Source of the DNA: Monocercomonoides exilis
Lineage: Eukaryota > Preaxostyla > Oxymonadida > Polymastigidae
Assembly: GCA_001643675.2 (NCBI GenBank)
Contig: LSRY02000090.1
Coordinates: 5,001 to 33,060 of the forward strand
Reading direction: 5' to 3'
DNA: 28,060 nucleotides
Under the pieces are notes generated by a model, which saw only the letters and a program-made list of their open reading frames with translations, had not been told where the DNA came from and made no database searches. Positions within the stretch are counted from its first letter, which is position 1. Every line of letters starts with the position of its first letter. Of this stretch, positions 1 to 11,650 are shown one piece after another. A program made the position numbers and the translations under genes.

Positions 1-445
1 ATCTCCCCCGCCCACCAGACGTTCCCTCCCCGCGGCCCCGACATTTTGCCCCGCTCGCTTTTTTTCCCCGCCCTCACACCAAATTTTTGAAGGCGAAAAT
101 ACAGGGTTTTTCCCGGTCAAAGGGGAAAAATGACCTGTATTTTTTTTGTGGGGGCGGAGGAGGCGAGTGCGGGCAGAGCGGGTGGTGGATTTGGAGAGTG
201 TGGGGGGTGTGGTTGTTTGTGGGGGGAGAGGGCGGAAGTGTGGTTGGGGTGCTGAGGGAGGTGTTGGGAGGAAAGGGCGGAAAAGAGGGGGTCAGTGGGA
301 AAAAGGGGGGATTTTTTGAGAATACTGCGAACAGTATTTTCCCGAAAAATCTCCCCCGCCCACTAGACGTTCCCTCCCCGCGGCCCCGACATTTTGCCCC
401 GCTCGCTTTTTTTCCCCGCCCTCACACCAAATTTTTGAAGGCGAA

Positions 446-489
446 AATACAGGGTTTTTCCCGGTCAAAGGGGAAAAATGACCTGTATT
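446..489. repeat. Two-step hairpin B of the satellite unit (representative copy)
   Basis: The outer arm AATACAGG (446-453) pairs with CCTGTATT (482-489). The inner arm TTTTTCCC (455-462) pairs with GGGAAAAA (471-478), leaving a short loop. The same structure sits just before and across the TGACCTGTAT motif in every unit, so it is conserved across the array. It could form a cruciform in DNA or a stem in a satellite transcript. Confidence 0.85.
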
Positions 490-496
490 TTTTTTT

Positions 497-660
497 GTGG
501 GGGGCGGAGGAGGCGAGTGCGGGCAGAGCGGGTGGTGGATTTGGAGAGTGTGGGGGTGTGGTTGTTTGTGGGGGGAGAGGGCGGAAGTGTGGTTGGGGTG
601 CTGAGGGAGGTGTTGGGAGGAAAGGGCGGAAAAGAGGGGGTCAGTGGGAAAAAGGGGGAT
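497..660 (+). other. G-rich half-unit with G-quadruplex potential (representative copy)
   Basis: The top strand here carries many closely spaced runs of three to eight G with very little C, for example after TTTGT and before the GGAAAGGGCGG stretch. The following part of the unit is C-rich on the same strand. The strand bias therefore flips once per unit, and the block recurs about every 347.5 bp. Four or more G runs in close order meet the usual sequence requirement for G-quadruplex formation; whether they fold is not shown by sequence. Confidence 0.6.
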
Positions 661-667
661 TTTTGAG

Positions 668-685
668 AATACTGCGAACAGTATT
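668..685. repeat. Hairpin A of the satellite unit (representative copy)
   Basis: AATACTG (668-674) is followed by the loop CGAA and the perfect complement CAGTATT (679-685). It lies at the switch from the G-rich to the C-rich half of the unit and is unchanged in all copies I read, for example near 1016 and 1365. CGAA fits the GNRA-like class of stable loops only loosely. Confidence 0.85.
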
Positions 686-3600
686 TTCCCGAAAAATCTC
701 CCCCGCCCACTCAGACGTTCCCTCCCCGCGGCCCCGACATTTTGCCCCGCTCGCTTTTTTTCCCCGCCCTCACACCAAATTTTTGAAGGCGAAAATACAG
801 GGTTTTTCCCGGTCAAAGGGGAAAAATGACCTGTATTTTTTTGTGGGGGCGGAGGAGGCGAGTGCGGGCAGAGCGGGTGGTGGATTTGGAGAGTGTGGGG
901 GGTGTGGTTGTTTGTGGGGGGAGAGGGCGGAAGTGTGGTTGGGGTGCTGAGGGAGGTGTTGGGAGGAAAGGGCGGAAAAGAGGGGGTCAGTGGGAAAAAG
1001 GGGGGATTTTTTGAGAATACTGCGAACAGTATTTTCCCGAAAAATCTCCCCCGCCCACTCAGACGTTCCCTCCCCGCGGCCCCGACATTTTGCCCCGCTC
1101 GCTTTTTTTCCCCGCCCTCACACCAAATTTTTGAAGGCGAAAATACAGGGTTTTTCCCGGTCAAAGGGGAAAAATGACCTGTATTTTTTTTTGTGGGGGG
1201 CGGAGGAGGCGAGTGCGGGCAGAGCGGGTGGTGGATTTGGAGAGTGTGGGGGTGTGGTTGTTTGTGGGGGGGGAGGGCGGAAGTGTGGTTGGGGTGCTGA
1301 GGGAGGTGTTGGGAGGAAAGGGCGGAAAAGAGGGGGGTCAGTGGGAAAAAGGGGGATTTTTGAGAATACTGCGAACAGTATTTTCCCGAAAAATCTCCCC
1401 CGCCCACTAGACGTTCCCTCCCCGCGGCCCCGACATTTTGCCCCGCTCGCTTTTTTCCCCGCCCTCACACCAAATTTTTGAAGGCGAAAATACAGGGTTT
1501 TTCCCGGTCAAAGGGGAAAAATGACCTGTATTTTTTTTTGTGGGGGGCGGAGGAGGCGAGTGCGGGCAGAGCGGGTGGTGGATTTGGAGAGTGTGGGGGG
1601 TGTGGTTGTTTGTGGGGGGAGAGGGCGGAAGTGTGGTTGGGGTGCTGAGGGAGGTGTTGGGAGGAAAGGGCGGAAAAGAGGGGGTCAGTGGGAAAAAGGG
1701 GGATTTTTGAGAATACTGCGAACAGTATTTTCCCGAAAAATCTCCCCCGCCCACCAGACGTTCCCTCCCCGCGGCCCCGACATTTTGCCCCGCTCGCTTT
1801 TTTTCCCCGCCCTCACACCAAATTTTTGAAGGCGAAAATACAGGGTTTTTCCCGGTCAAAGGGAAAAATGACCTGTATTTTTTTGTGGGGGCGGAGGAGG
1901 CGAGTGCGGGCAGAGCGGGTGGTGGATTTGGAGAGTGTGGGGGGTGTGGTTGTTTGTGGGGGAGAGGGCGGAAGTGTGGTTGGGGTGCTGAGGGAGGTGT
2001 TGGGAGGAAAGGGCGGAAAAGAGGGGGGTCAGTGGGAAAAAGGGGGGATTTTTTGAGAATACTGCGAACAGTATTTTCCCGAAAAATCTCCCCCGCCCAC
2101 TAGACGTTCCCTCCCCGCGGCCCCGACATTTTGCCCCGCTCGCTTTTTTCCCCGCCCTCACACCAAATTTTTGAAGGCGAAAATACAGGGTTTTTCCCGG
2201 TCAAAGGGGAAAAATGACCTGTATTTTTTTTGTGGGGGGCGGAGGAGGCGAGTGCGGGCAGAGCGGGTGGTGGATTTGGAGAGTGTGGGGGGGTGTGGTT
2301 GTTTGTGGGGGGAGAGGGCGGAAGTGTGGTTGGGGTGCTGAGGGAGGTGTTGGGAGGAAAGGGCGGAAAAGAGGGGGGTCAGTGGGAAAAAGGGGGGATT
2401 TTTTGAGAATACTGCGAACAGTATTTTCCCGAAAAATCTCCCCCGCCCACCAGACGTTCCCTCCCCGCGGCCCCGACATTTTGCCCCGCTCGCTTTTTTC
2501 CCCGCCCTCACACCAAATTTTTGAAGGCGAAAATACAGGGTTTTTCCCGGTCAAAGGGGAAAAATGACCTGTATTTTTTTTGTGGGGGGCGGAGGAGGCG
2601 AGTGCGGGCAGAGCGGGTGGTGGATTTGGAGAGTGTGGGGGGGTGTGGTTGTTTGTGGGGGGAGAGGGCGGAAGTGTGGTTGGGGTGCTGAGGGAGGTGT
2701 TGGGAGGAAAGGGCGGAAAAGAGGGGGGTCAGTGGGAAAAAGGGGGATTTTTTGAGAATACTGCGAACAGTATTTTCCCGAAAAATCTCCCCGCCCACCA
2801 GACGTTCCCTCCCCGCGGCCCCGACATTTTGCCCCGCTCGCTTTTTTCCCCGCCCTCACACCAAATTTTTGAAGGCGAAAATACAGGGTTTTTCCCGGTC
2901 AAAGGGGAAAAATGACCTGTATTTTTTTTGTGGGGGGCGGAGGAGGCGAGTGCGGGCAGAGCGGGTGGTGGATTTGGAGAGTGTGGGGGGGTGTGGTTGT
3001 TTGTGGGGGAGAGGGCGGAAGTGTGGTTGGGGTGCTGAGGGAGGTGTTGGGAGGAAAGGGCGGAAAAGAGGGGGTCAGTGGGAAAAAGGGGGATTTTTGA
3101 GAATACTGCGAACAGTATTTTCCCGAAAAATCTCCCCCGCCCACTAGACGTTCCCTCCCCGCGGCCCCGACATTTTGCCCCGCTCGCTTTTTTTCCCCGC
3201 CCTCACACCAAATTTTTGAAGGCGAAAATACAGGGTTTTTCCCGGTCAAAGGGAAAAATGACCTGTATTTTTTTTGTGGGGGGCGGAGGAGGCGAGTGCG
3301 GGCAGAGCGGGTGGTGGATTTGGAGAGTGTGGGGGGGTGTGGTTGTTTGTGGGGGGAGAGGGCGGAAGTGTGGTTGGGGTGCTGAGGGAGGTGTTGGGAG
3401 GAAAGGGCGGAAAAGAGGGGGGTCAGTGGGAAAAAGGGGGGATTTTTTGAGAATACTGCGAACAGTATTTTCCCGAAAAATCTCCCCCCGCCCACCAGAC
3501 GTTCCCTCCCCGCGGCCCCGACATTTTGCCCCGCTCGCTTTTTTCCCCGCCCTCACACCAAATTTTTGAAGGCGAAAATACAGGGTTTTTCCCGGTCAAA

Positions 3601-5608
3601 GGGGAAAAATGACCTGTATTTTTTTTGTGGGGGGCGGAGGAGGCGAGTGCGGGCAGAGCGGGTGGTGGATTTGGAGAGTGTGGGGGGTGTGGTTGTTTGT
3701 GGGGGAGAGGGCGGAAGTGTGGTTGGGGTGCTGAGGGAGGTGTTGGGAGGAAAGGGCGGAAAAGAGGGGGGTCAGTGGGAAAAAGGGGGGATTTTTTGAG
3801 AATACTGCGAACAGTATTTTCCCGAAAAATCTCCCCCGCCCACCAGACGTTCCCTCCCCGCGGCCCCGACATTTTGCCCCGCTCGCTTTTTTCCCCGCCC
3901 TCACACCAAATTTTTGAAGGCGAAAATACAGGGTTTTTCCCGGTCAAAGGGGAAAAATGACCTGTATTTTTTTTGTGGGGGGCGGAGGAGGCGAGTGCGG
4001 GCAGAGCGGGTGGTGGATTTGGAGAGTGTGGGGGTGTGGTTGTTTGTGGGGGAGAGGGCGGAAGTGTGGTTGGGGTGCTGAGGGAGGTGTTGGGAGGAAA
4101 GGGCGGAAAAGAGGGGGGTCAGTGGGAAAAAGGGGGATTTTTGAGAATACTGCGAACAGTATTTTCCCGAAAAATCTCCCCCGCCCACCAGACGTTCCCT
4201 CCCCGCGGCCCCGACATTTTGCCCCGCTCGCTTTTTTCCCCGCCCTCACACCAAATTTTTGAAGGCGAAAATACAGGGTTTTTCCCGGTCAAAGGGGAAA
4301 AATGACCTGTATTTTTTTTGTGGGGGGCGGAGGAGGCGAGTGCGGGCAGAGCGGGTGGTGGATTTGGAGAGTGTGGGGGGGTGTGGTTGTTTGTGGGGGG
4401 AGAGGGCGGAAGTGTGGTTGGGGTGCTGAGGGAGGTGTTGGGAGGAAAGGGCGGAAAAGAGGGGGTCAGTGGGAAAAAGGGGGATTTTTTGAGAATACTG
4501 CGAACAGTATTTTCCCGAAAAATCTCCCCGCCCACCAGACGTTCCCTCCCCGCGGCCCCGACATTTTGCCCCGCTCGCTTTTTTCCCCGCCCTCACACCA
4601 AATTTTTGAAGGCGAAAATACAGGGTTTTTCCCGGTCAAAGGGGAAAAATGACCTGTATTTTTTTGTGGGGGCGGAGGAGGCGAGTGCGGGCAGAGCGGG
4701 TGGTGGATTTGGAGAGTGTGGGGGGTGTGGTTGTTTGTGGGGGGAGAGGGCGGAAGTGTGGTTGGGGTGCTGAGGGAGGTGTTGGGAGGAAAGGGCGGAA
4801 AAGAGGGGGTCAGTGGGAAAAAGGGGGATTTTTTGAGAATACTGCGAACAGTATTTTCCCGAAAAATCTCCCCCGCCCACCAGACGTTCCCTCCCCGCGG
4901 CCCCGACATTTTGCCCCGCTCGCTTTTTTTCCCCGCCCTCACACCAAATTTTTGAAGGCGAAAATACAGGGTTTTTCCCGGTCAAAGGGGAAAAATGACC
5001 TGTATTTTTTTGTGGGGGCGGAGGAGGCGAGTGCGGGCAGAGCGGGTGGTGGATTTGGAGAGTGTGGGGGGGTGTGGTTGTTTGTGGGGGGAGAGGGCGG
5101 AAGTGTGGTTGGGGTGCTGAGGGAGGTGTTGGGAGGAAAGGGCGGAAAAGAGGGGGGTCAGTGGGAAAAAGGGGGGATTTTTTGAGAATACTGCGAACAG
5201 TATTTTCCCGAAAAATCTCCCCCGCCCACCAGACGTTCCCTCCCCGCGGCCCCGACATTTTGCCCCGCTCGCTTTTTTCCCCGCCCTCACACCAAATTTT
5301 TGAAGGCGAAAATACAGGGTTTTTCCCGGTCAAAGGGGAAAAATGACCTGTATTTTTTTTGTGGGGGGCGGAGGAGGCGAGTGCGGGCAGAGCGGGTGGT
5401 GGATTTGGAGAGTGTGGGGGGTGTGGTTGTTTGTGGGGGAGAGGGCGGAAGTGTGGTTGGGGTGCTGAGGGAGGTGTTGGGAGGAAAGGGCGGAAAAGAG
5501 GGGGGTCAGTGGGAAAAAGGGGGGATTTTTTGAGAATACTGCGAACAGTATTTTCCCGAAAAATCTCCCCCGCCCACCAGACGTTCCCTCCCCGCGGCCC
5601 CGACATTT

Positions 5609-5715
5609 TGCCCCGCTCGCTTTTTTCCCCGCCCTCACACCAAATTTTTGAAACGCGCTTATATCGCGCGTTTCAAAAATTTTTTGTGTTCGGGGCGGAA
5701 AAAAGCTTCGCATTC
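5609..5715. repeat. Palindrome ending the satellite array
   Basis: At the right end the last unit departs from consensus after ATTTTTGAA and enters a perfect 17-bp inverted repeat. Left arm 5642-5658 (AAATTTTTGAAACGCGC) pairs with right arm 5666-5682 around a 7-nt loop, TTATATC. Imperfect pairing continues outward. Left-arm satellite sequence with a T run and CCCCGCCC near 5620-5635 is mirrored on the right by GGGGCGGAAAAAAGC near 5693-5707, giving roughly 100 bp of foldback. Beyond it the DNA becomes AT-rich at once. It could be the terminus of a mobile or replicating unit, or a scar of satellite inversion. Confidence 0.8.
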
Positions 5716-7586
5716 TTTTTCAAGGATGTCATTTTTTTTTATAATTTTTATCGATATGTCATTAATTATTCATTACACTTAATATGAAATATACGATGAG
5801 TTATTTCAGATTAATTTCTTGCTTCTTATTGAATATGTTATTCTTTCAATTTTTAAAAATAAAATCAGCTTGTTTAATTGTAACACAAAAATGTTATGCA
5901 CAAACCTTTCAAATTAACTCCATTCGATATGCAATTTGAATATCCTGTATGCAATAAAAGTGTTCCATTCGCAAATTATTTTACTGAAGCTGTTTGTTGT
6001 AATTATGATAGAATACAATTTTTGCTTCATCTTTGCAAATAAATAAACATAATTTTTAGCATTGAAACAATATGTTTTATTAGGTTCACAATTATTAATT
6101 GCTATTTGTTACGAAATGGTAAAAAAAATGATAATTACAAATATTATATTTTCATTTTGATATATCATAAACAGATAACAAACCACATTGACAACGATCA
6201 TGATATTTTTTCAGGACATAATTTCCGATATTATTGTTCATTGATGTCAATTGCAAATTATTTTTTTATGAATGGATTTCTATTATTTCCTGCATCATAA
6301 AATATCATTCAAATGAATTTTTAAAGATTTGAATTTTCTATTTCCAAATGTCTTTAAATCATCATATTGAATTGTTTCTGAATAAAATATGAAATTGAAA
6401 AAATTTAATAATTCAATCAAATATATTGCTCCAAACACTTTTCATCAAAGATTAATCAAATGATAATATGATATTTCTTTCAATCTGCCAAACTTCAGGC
6501 AACATCGTTTGTTCTTCAACTTTCTTTTAAAAATGAATAAAATAGATGAAGCAAATTAAAATGACAAATTTATGAAAGACACACTTTGTGTAATATTCCA
6601 ACTCTTCATAAATCATATATTTCCGTTGCTTCATCACTCATTGCTCAATCATTTGATGAATATGGATCAAACATTCATCCTTTTTCAAATTCCTTCGTAT
6701 TCATTTATCATTTTCGCAAATTTTTTCAATATGTTTCGAATATCTTCTATTGGATCAGAAATAACTTCCATAATGCGCAATTTGTTGTGAGTAATACAAT
6801 AATCCGTTAAAACAATATGTTCCATTTTTCTGTTCAAAATATTTTCGAAATATTTCTCTCTTTATCCATTCATTATTAAACAAAATCAAAATAAAAATTA
6901 TATGAAATTAATATTTCATAATCAGTACTTTATAAATTTGAAACAATATAATACAAACCTTGTTTCTCAATTATGACAAAAGTTTCAATTAAACTGTTCA
7001 AATCTTATTCATTAACTTCAATGAAATTCTGTTTGGATGTAAAAATTCATAATCGCATTCTTCGGTTATCCATTTAATAAAGTTTGTTATAATCCATTGG
7101 AATCGATGATAAAATCAAATGCTCGGAATAATCAAATTTGAATATTGTTCATCCACAAATAAATAATTCTCCCAATTAAATTTCACAAATGGCTTTCCAA
7201 TTCTCAAAATCTTTAGAGATAATCATTCTTTTGCATATAATCATTGCTTCTCTCCTAATGACATTTGATAGATCTTTCTCTTTTGGCTTTTCTATTCTCA
7301 AAGTTCCAGCTTCCAAAATAAAGCAAATATGTAGGTATTGCATCAACTTTAAAATCACGTGCATTTTACTGTAAAAGCTCATGATATTTATTGCAAAAGC
7401 ATCTTGTTTCACAATTAAAAATTTTCATCTGTCTTTTCGAGTTCGATTAATGATGAAATTGCAAACTATCAATGTCAGTGTTGCAGAAAATTATCTGAAC
7501 TGCTCTACGTGCCTTTTGACTTGAACTCTTCACTCTTTATTGCAAAAGTTTGGATTATATGATCAGTTTTCTTATACTTCAAAAAT
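5716..7586. other. AT-rich spacer without recognisable genes
   Basis: This is AT-rich DNA with many short A and T runs. The longest open frames are under 80 codons, AT-biased and overlapping in several frames (for example near 6106, 6572 and 7189), with no recognisable domain or convincing splice partner. It separates the satellite from the first recombinase gene and should hold that gene's promoter, but I see no confident promoter motif. Confidence 0.6.
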
Positions 7587-10500
7587 ATGGATCAAACCGA
7601 AGAAAGCCCTTCGTTAGACGAAGAGTTTGAAATTCCAACAGCAAGCGAATTGCAAAGTTTTATTGAAGAATTCTACGAGAATTACAAAAAAAACAAAAGT
7701 TTGACCGTTTTTTAGAAATAATAACTATGAAATTTTCTTTTTAAAAAATATGTGAATAGCAATTGAATCCCATGAAATTGTTGAAATGGAAGAAGAAGGA
7801 GATGTTGACGAATTAATGCCGCAAGCTGAAAAGAGGAAAAGCTCAAAACTTGTTCGAGAAGCATGGCTTGGTGAAAAGCAAGATTCAGAAGAAGATGAAG
7901 ATGATGATCAAATTAGAAGAATTGTTTTGAATCGAAGAAAAAGCAGCAGTTTACGAATGAGAAACAGCAGAAGCAGTTTTTTGATGGGAAATCACATTCA
8001 AAGCAATGAAAATAAAGAACGATCGAATCATTGTGTTATTACTGATGAAGCGAGCTCAAAAAGGAGAATTGTTGACGATACAGATGATGAGCAAATGTCA
8101 GACGAAGATTCTTACGAAGAGGATAGTAGTTCAGAAGATGATCATGAAGATTCTGATGATAAAGCTGAAGGATTCATCAAAACGTTCAACTTCTTGAAAA
8201 CTTTTGAACAGAGACATAAAAGTTTAACTGGACAAAAAGAATATCTCGAAGAAAATGATGTATCGATTGGACCAGATCACCATTCAGAAGAGAATACGTC
8301 ATTTGAAACCCATTTGGAAAGAAAATCTTGCGAAATAGAAAATGACAAATCTGATCATGAAAATTCTGATCAGAAACATTTGAGTTGTGATCAACAAACA
8401 GCGGAAAATAAAATTATAACTGTTCAGAAGAAAAAGGTTCAATGCATTGAAATTGTTGACTCGGATGATGAATATGAACAGGAGGAGACAACTGTGGATC
8501 ATACTAATGTTGAACAAAGTGATAAAAAGGAAAAACTTGTCTGTGAAGCAGAAAATAACCCAGCAGATTTATCTGAAAACTCGATCAATCAGGATTCATC
8601 AAAGGAATTATTGTCTGACATAACCACCAAAGAAAAGGATCAAGAATCAACTACGAATGACATCTGCGGAAGTGACGTGAACATTCAATCACTTGAAGAT
8701 CAAGGTTTTAATGTTGCGAAGATGAAAGATCATTATCTGTTAATGAAATATTACGAAAAGAAAATGAACGAAGAGAAGGAGTTGCTTGAAAAAATCCAAC
8801 TTGAGAAGGAGCAATTGTGCGAGAATGATTGTTTGGAGGAGGAATTATCTCATTCAGATATTGTGGAAGCAAAGATTCAGGAACTCAAACAACAAGGAAA
8901 GTTTGTGTCCGAAGAACAATTTTTGCGTAAAAGGGCACTGAAAAGAAAAGTCGCAGATTCAGGTTTGGTTGCATTTTCAGAAGAGAACTTGAATCACAAA
9001 GATAAAGAAATCACTCAATACATTCCCAAAGAACATGGAAACAAAGGCTATGAGAACATGTCGGACGAATATGGCAAGCAAAATTTGAGACTTGATAAAG
9101 AAAGAAACAGACAAACACTTATGGATGTTGGATTGACAAACGAAAAAAAACAAAATATTGCTGAGCATTTCCTTCATCAGAGGAAATATGCACAGTCAAC
9201 ATTGCATAAGCATGCATGGGTGTTGCGGTTGTATGATTATTTTGCTGAGGATATGGACTTCAAGCCGTTTCCAATGATGCTGGAGTGTGTGAGAGGATTC
9301 ATTCGTTTTTTGGCTTACGATTGTCGATACTGTGTTGGATCCATCTATGCTGTTGTCCTTCCATCATTGAAACGAATACAAGTGAAAATGTATAACAAGC
9401 CTATTGACGTTCAGCTGAACACAGAATTAAACCTCATAGTGAATGAAATGAGAAGGGATAAATCTTTAAAACAAAAGGGTGAAGGGAAAGAGCCCTTGAT
9501 GACATTTGATGTTAAATACTTAGTTCAAAGCATACCAGATTACTTCATGTCAAAAGCTGAGGAGTGCTCTCTTTTTCTTTTCGCACTTCACACTGGAGCC
9601 AGAGCCATCACATGCGGAAATGTGAGGCTCTGTGATGTAAGACAAGTAATTATCGAAGATGATTCTATTTTTTTAAAAATTCGACTAATGAGAAATAAGG
9701 GAAATGACAAGTGGAATCACATAGTTCTGCTTGAAAACCAAACAGAAGAAAACAAATCACTAGATGCTGTGTACTGGATGAGACAGCACATTCTTCAAAA
9801 GTTTGGTAAGGACTTATTTAATAAAGAAGAGTGGCCTTTGAAAGAAAAATCAGAAGAATTAATTTGGAGCTGGAGTTCAGAAACAATGAGAACCAGATTG
9901 AAGAAGAGACTGGAACTTGCTGGTTTTCCTCCAGAAAATTTCGGGTTTCATTCATTTCGCAGTGGATTCTTATGCTCTGCTTTGATGAATGCTGGTTCAA
10001 ACAAAGAGAAAAGAAATTCAATTCTTGAAACATGTGCATTTATTGCTGGTTGGATTCCATATTCAAGGTCACAAATGGTGTATGTGAAAAAATCTGCATC
10101 ACAAAATTTTATTGCTTCTCGAGTAATAATGACAAGTTCTGACAAGAGGAAAAAATCATTCGTTGAAAAGAAGTTGTTGAGAACTGAATCATTTCATGGA
10201 TTTAAGTTACAGCCTATTAAATGGAATGATGACATTATTTTCGTAAATTTCTATCATCAAATTTTGAACAAGCTGAAAAAGGAAAGAGATGGAAAGCGCA
10301 ATTCAACGGATACGTGTAGATACTTGTTTCATAGAGCTCTCTCTCAATACTCAGAAGAAGAGCCAGTTTTGGAGGAGAAAGCGAAATTAAAATATCTTCC
10401 ACTATTGGAGAAGAGTAAATCAAGTTCACACTTTCAAATAAAATCTAATATGAGGAGTGAAATCGCGAGGAAAGATTTGTTGTTTATTCTGAAATTGGAT

Positions 10501-10827
10501 CAGTCAAAATTGAATGAGATGGTTGAGATGTTTTGGAGTTTTATGAAAGAGAGGAATATTGTCGAGAAAGAAGTGAAAACAAGAAATATTCAACTAAAAA
10601 ATGAAAGTGAGACGAAAATGAAATTTGAGAAAAGAGAAAAAGATAAAAACGGAAAAAGAAAAAGAAGAATATGGACAAAAGAAGAAGATGATATTTTGAA
10701 AGAACACAAAAATAAGGGAGAAAAGTGGATTGAAATAAGCAAATTTCTTGAAAATAGAACTGCAGGAGATTGTTATGACAGATGGAGAAACATTAAGAAT
10801 AAAGAAAAAAAAGAAAATTTGTCTTAA
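7587..10827 (+). CDS. Tyrosine recombinase with C-terminal Myb/SANT domain (two exons)
   Basis: The product is a site-specific recombinase of the tyrosine family, predicted to cut and rejoin DNA through a 3'-phosphotyrosine. Joining exon 1 (7587-7698) to exon 2 (7760-10827) gives 1059 aa with phase-consistent ends. Residues 1 to about 480 are acidic and low-complexity, with a coiled-coil-like Glu/Lys stretch. A helical core-binding region follows (around 500-640). The catalytic set is R652 in HTGARA, K684, H768 and R771 in HSFRS, W802 and Y812. The last 57 or so residues form one Myb/SANT repeat with Trp spaced 17 and 18 apart, suggesting sequence-specific DNA binding. The original ATG at 7786 lacks the first exon's 46 residues. 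Gln and Trp use only CAA/CAG and TGG. It converges on the second recombinase. Crypton-type mobile element origin is likely (family knowledge); a domesticated host gene is the alternative. Confidence 0.88.
7699..7759 (+). other. Intron 1 of the recombinase-Myb gene
   Basis: A 61-nt AT-rich segment starts GTTTGA and ends AATAG. Exon 1 ends in phase 1 and exon 2 supplies the two missing bases (A plus CA), so the frame continues without a stop; read through, it meets TAG at 7713. The GTTTGA donor recurs in the second recombinase gene, which supports the call. Confidence 0.75.
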
Positions 10828-11650
10828 TATTTCCTTTTTTTCTTTGTTTTATTATTTCTTTTTTGTTTTTTTATTAATTTATTCTTTCTTTTCATTATCC
10901 AAACATTTTGTTTCTTATTTTGAATTCAAACTTTAATCATTCAAATGAAACAAACAAATAATTCAAAGATAAATTTTAACAAATATTGATGAATTTTCTA
11001 TTTTAATTTTCTGAGTTTCTCAAAAATAAGTTTATTGACTTGTTCTTCTCAATCAAGTATTATATGTTCATTTTATTATTATATTTAAAAAGTTATATTG
11101 TTTATTGTTTATTCATTTAAAAAATGGGAAAGTTTTTTTTTTGAAAAGTCAAAATTTTTCTACATGTTGAATTTATGAGTCAAATCATTTTTTTATCATT
11201 TTTGTAAATACATGTATCAAATTACTACACGATGCAAATAATATAATGTGAATTTTTTGTTTTTCATAAAAATTCAAATTTCGAAAAATATCTTGGACAT
11301 ATGTCGAAAAATGATTCTTATTGTTTTTTGTTTTTGTTTTCCATTTAAAACATATTTTATTTTTCAAAAATAATTTCTCATACACATATTTGATTAATGA
11401 GCTTTTTTTGAATAATTGAAATGTTTTATTCTATTTATTTCAACAGATTTATGGAACAATTCGTTTTTATCTTTGAGTTTATTATAAAATGAACAATCAA
11501 ATGTGATAGTCATACAGATGACTCATGATTTAACATAACATTGATTAATTTTTCGATCAATTTTGTTGAAAATATTGCTTTTCATGCACCGAACATGATG
11601 TTTTTTACATCATCTTTCATTAAATATTTTTAAATATCAGAAAAAATAGG
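10828..11650. other. Convergent intergenic region between the recombinase genes
   Basis: This AT-rich DNA holds long T runs just after the first gene's TAA and scattered T and A runs elsewhere. No open frame has coding character; the best (11185-11385, minus) is AT-biased. Because both neighbours end here, it should contain two 3' ends. Many AATAAA-like strings are possible by chance at this composition, so I do not assign poly(A) signals. Confidence 0.55.

Larger units (their letters stand above)
1..5650. repeat. Tandem satellite array, about 347.5-bp unit, 16 copies
   Basis: The motif TGACCTGTAT recurs at 131, 479, 827, 1175, 1522, 1869, 2215, 2565, 2913, 3259, 3610, 3958, 4303, 4650, 4996 and 5344, a spacing of 345-351 bp. 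Units are near-identical. Nearly all differences I see are lengths of T, G, C or A runs, plus one variable site (CACCAGACG, CACTAGACG or CACTCAGACG). The right half of the array has CACC almost throughout, while the left half is mixed. Units starting at 3610 and 5344, five units apart, match at every homopolymer I compared. The array is visibly GC-rich beside AT-rich flanks. It enters from beyond position 1 and ends at a palindrome near 5642. The long open frames on both strands repeat with the unit and are artefacts of periodicity. A centromeric, subtelomeric or heterochromatic satellite is the likely role (inference). Confidence 0.97.

Noticed and set aside
1-5650. Regularly spaced repeats suggesting a CRISPR array
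   Set aside because: The whole unit repeats, with no unique spacers, and the window is eukaryotic.
87-5787. Dozens of open frames of 60-371 codons on both strands in the first 5.8 kb
   Set aside because: They repeat with the satellite unit, overlap in several frames at once and end wherever a homopolymer changes length. They are shadows of the tandem repeat.
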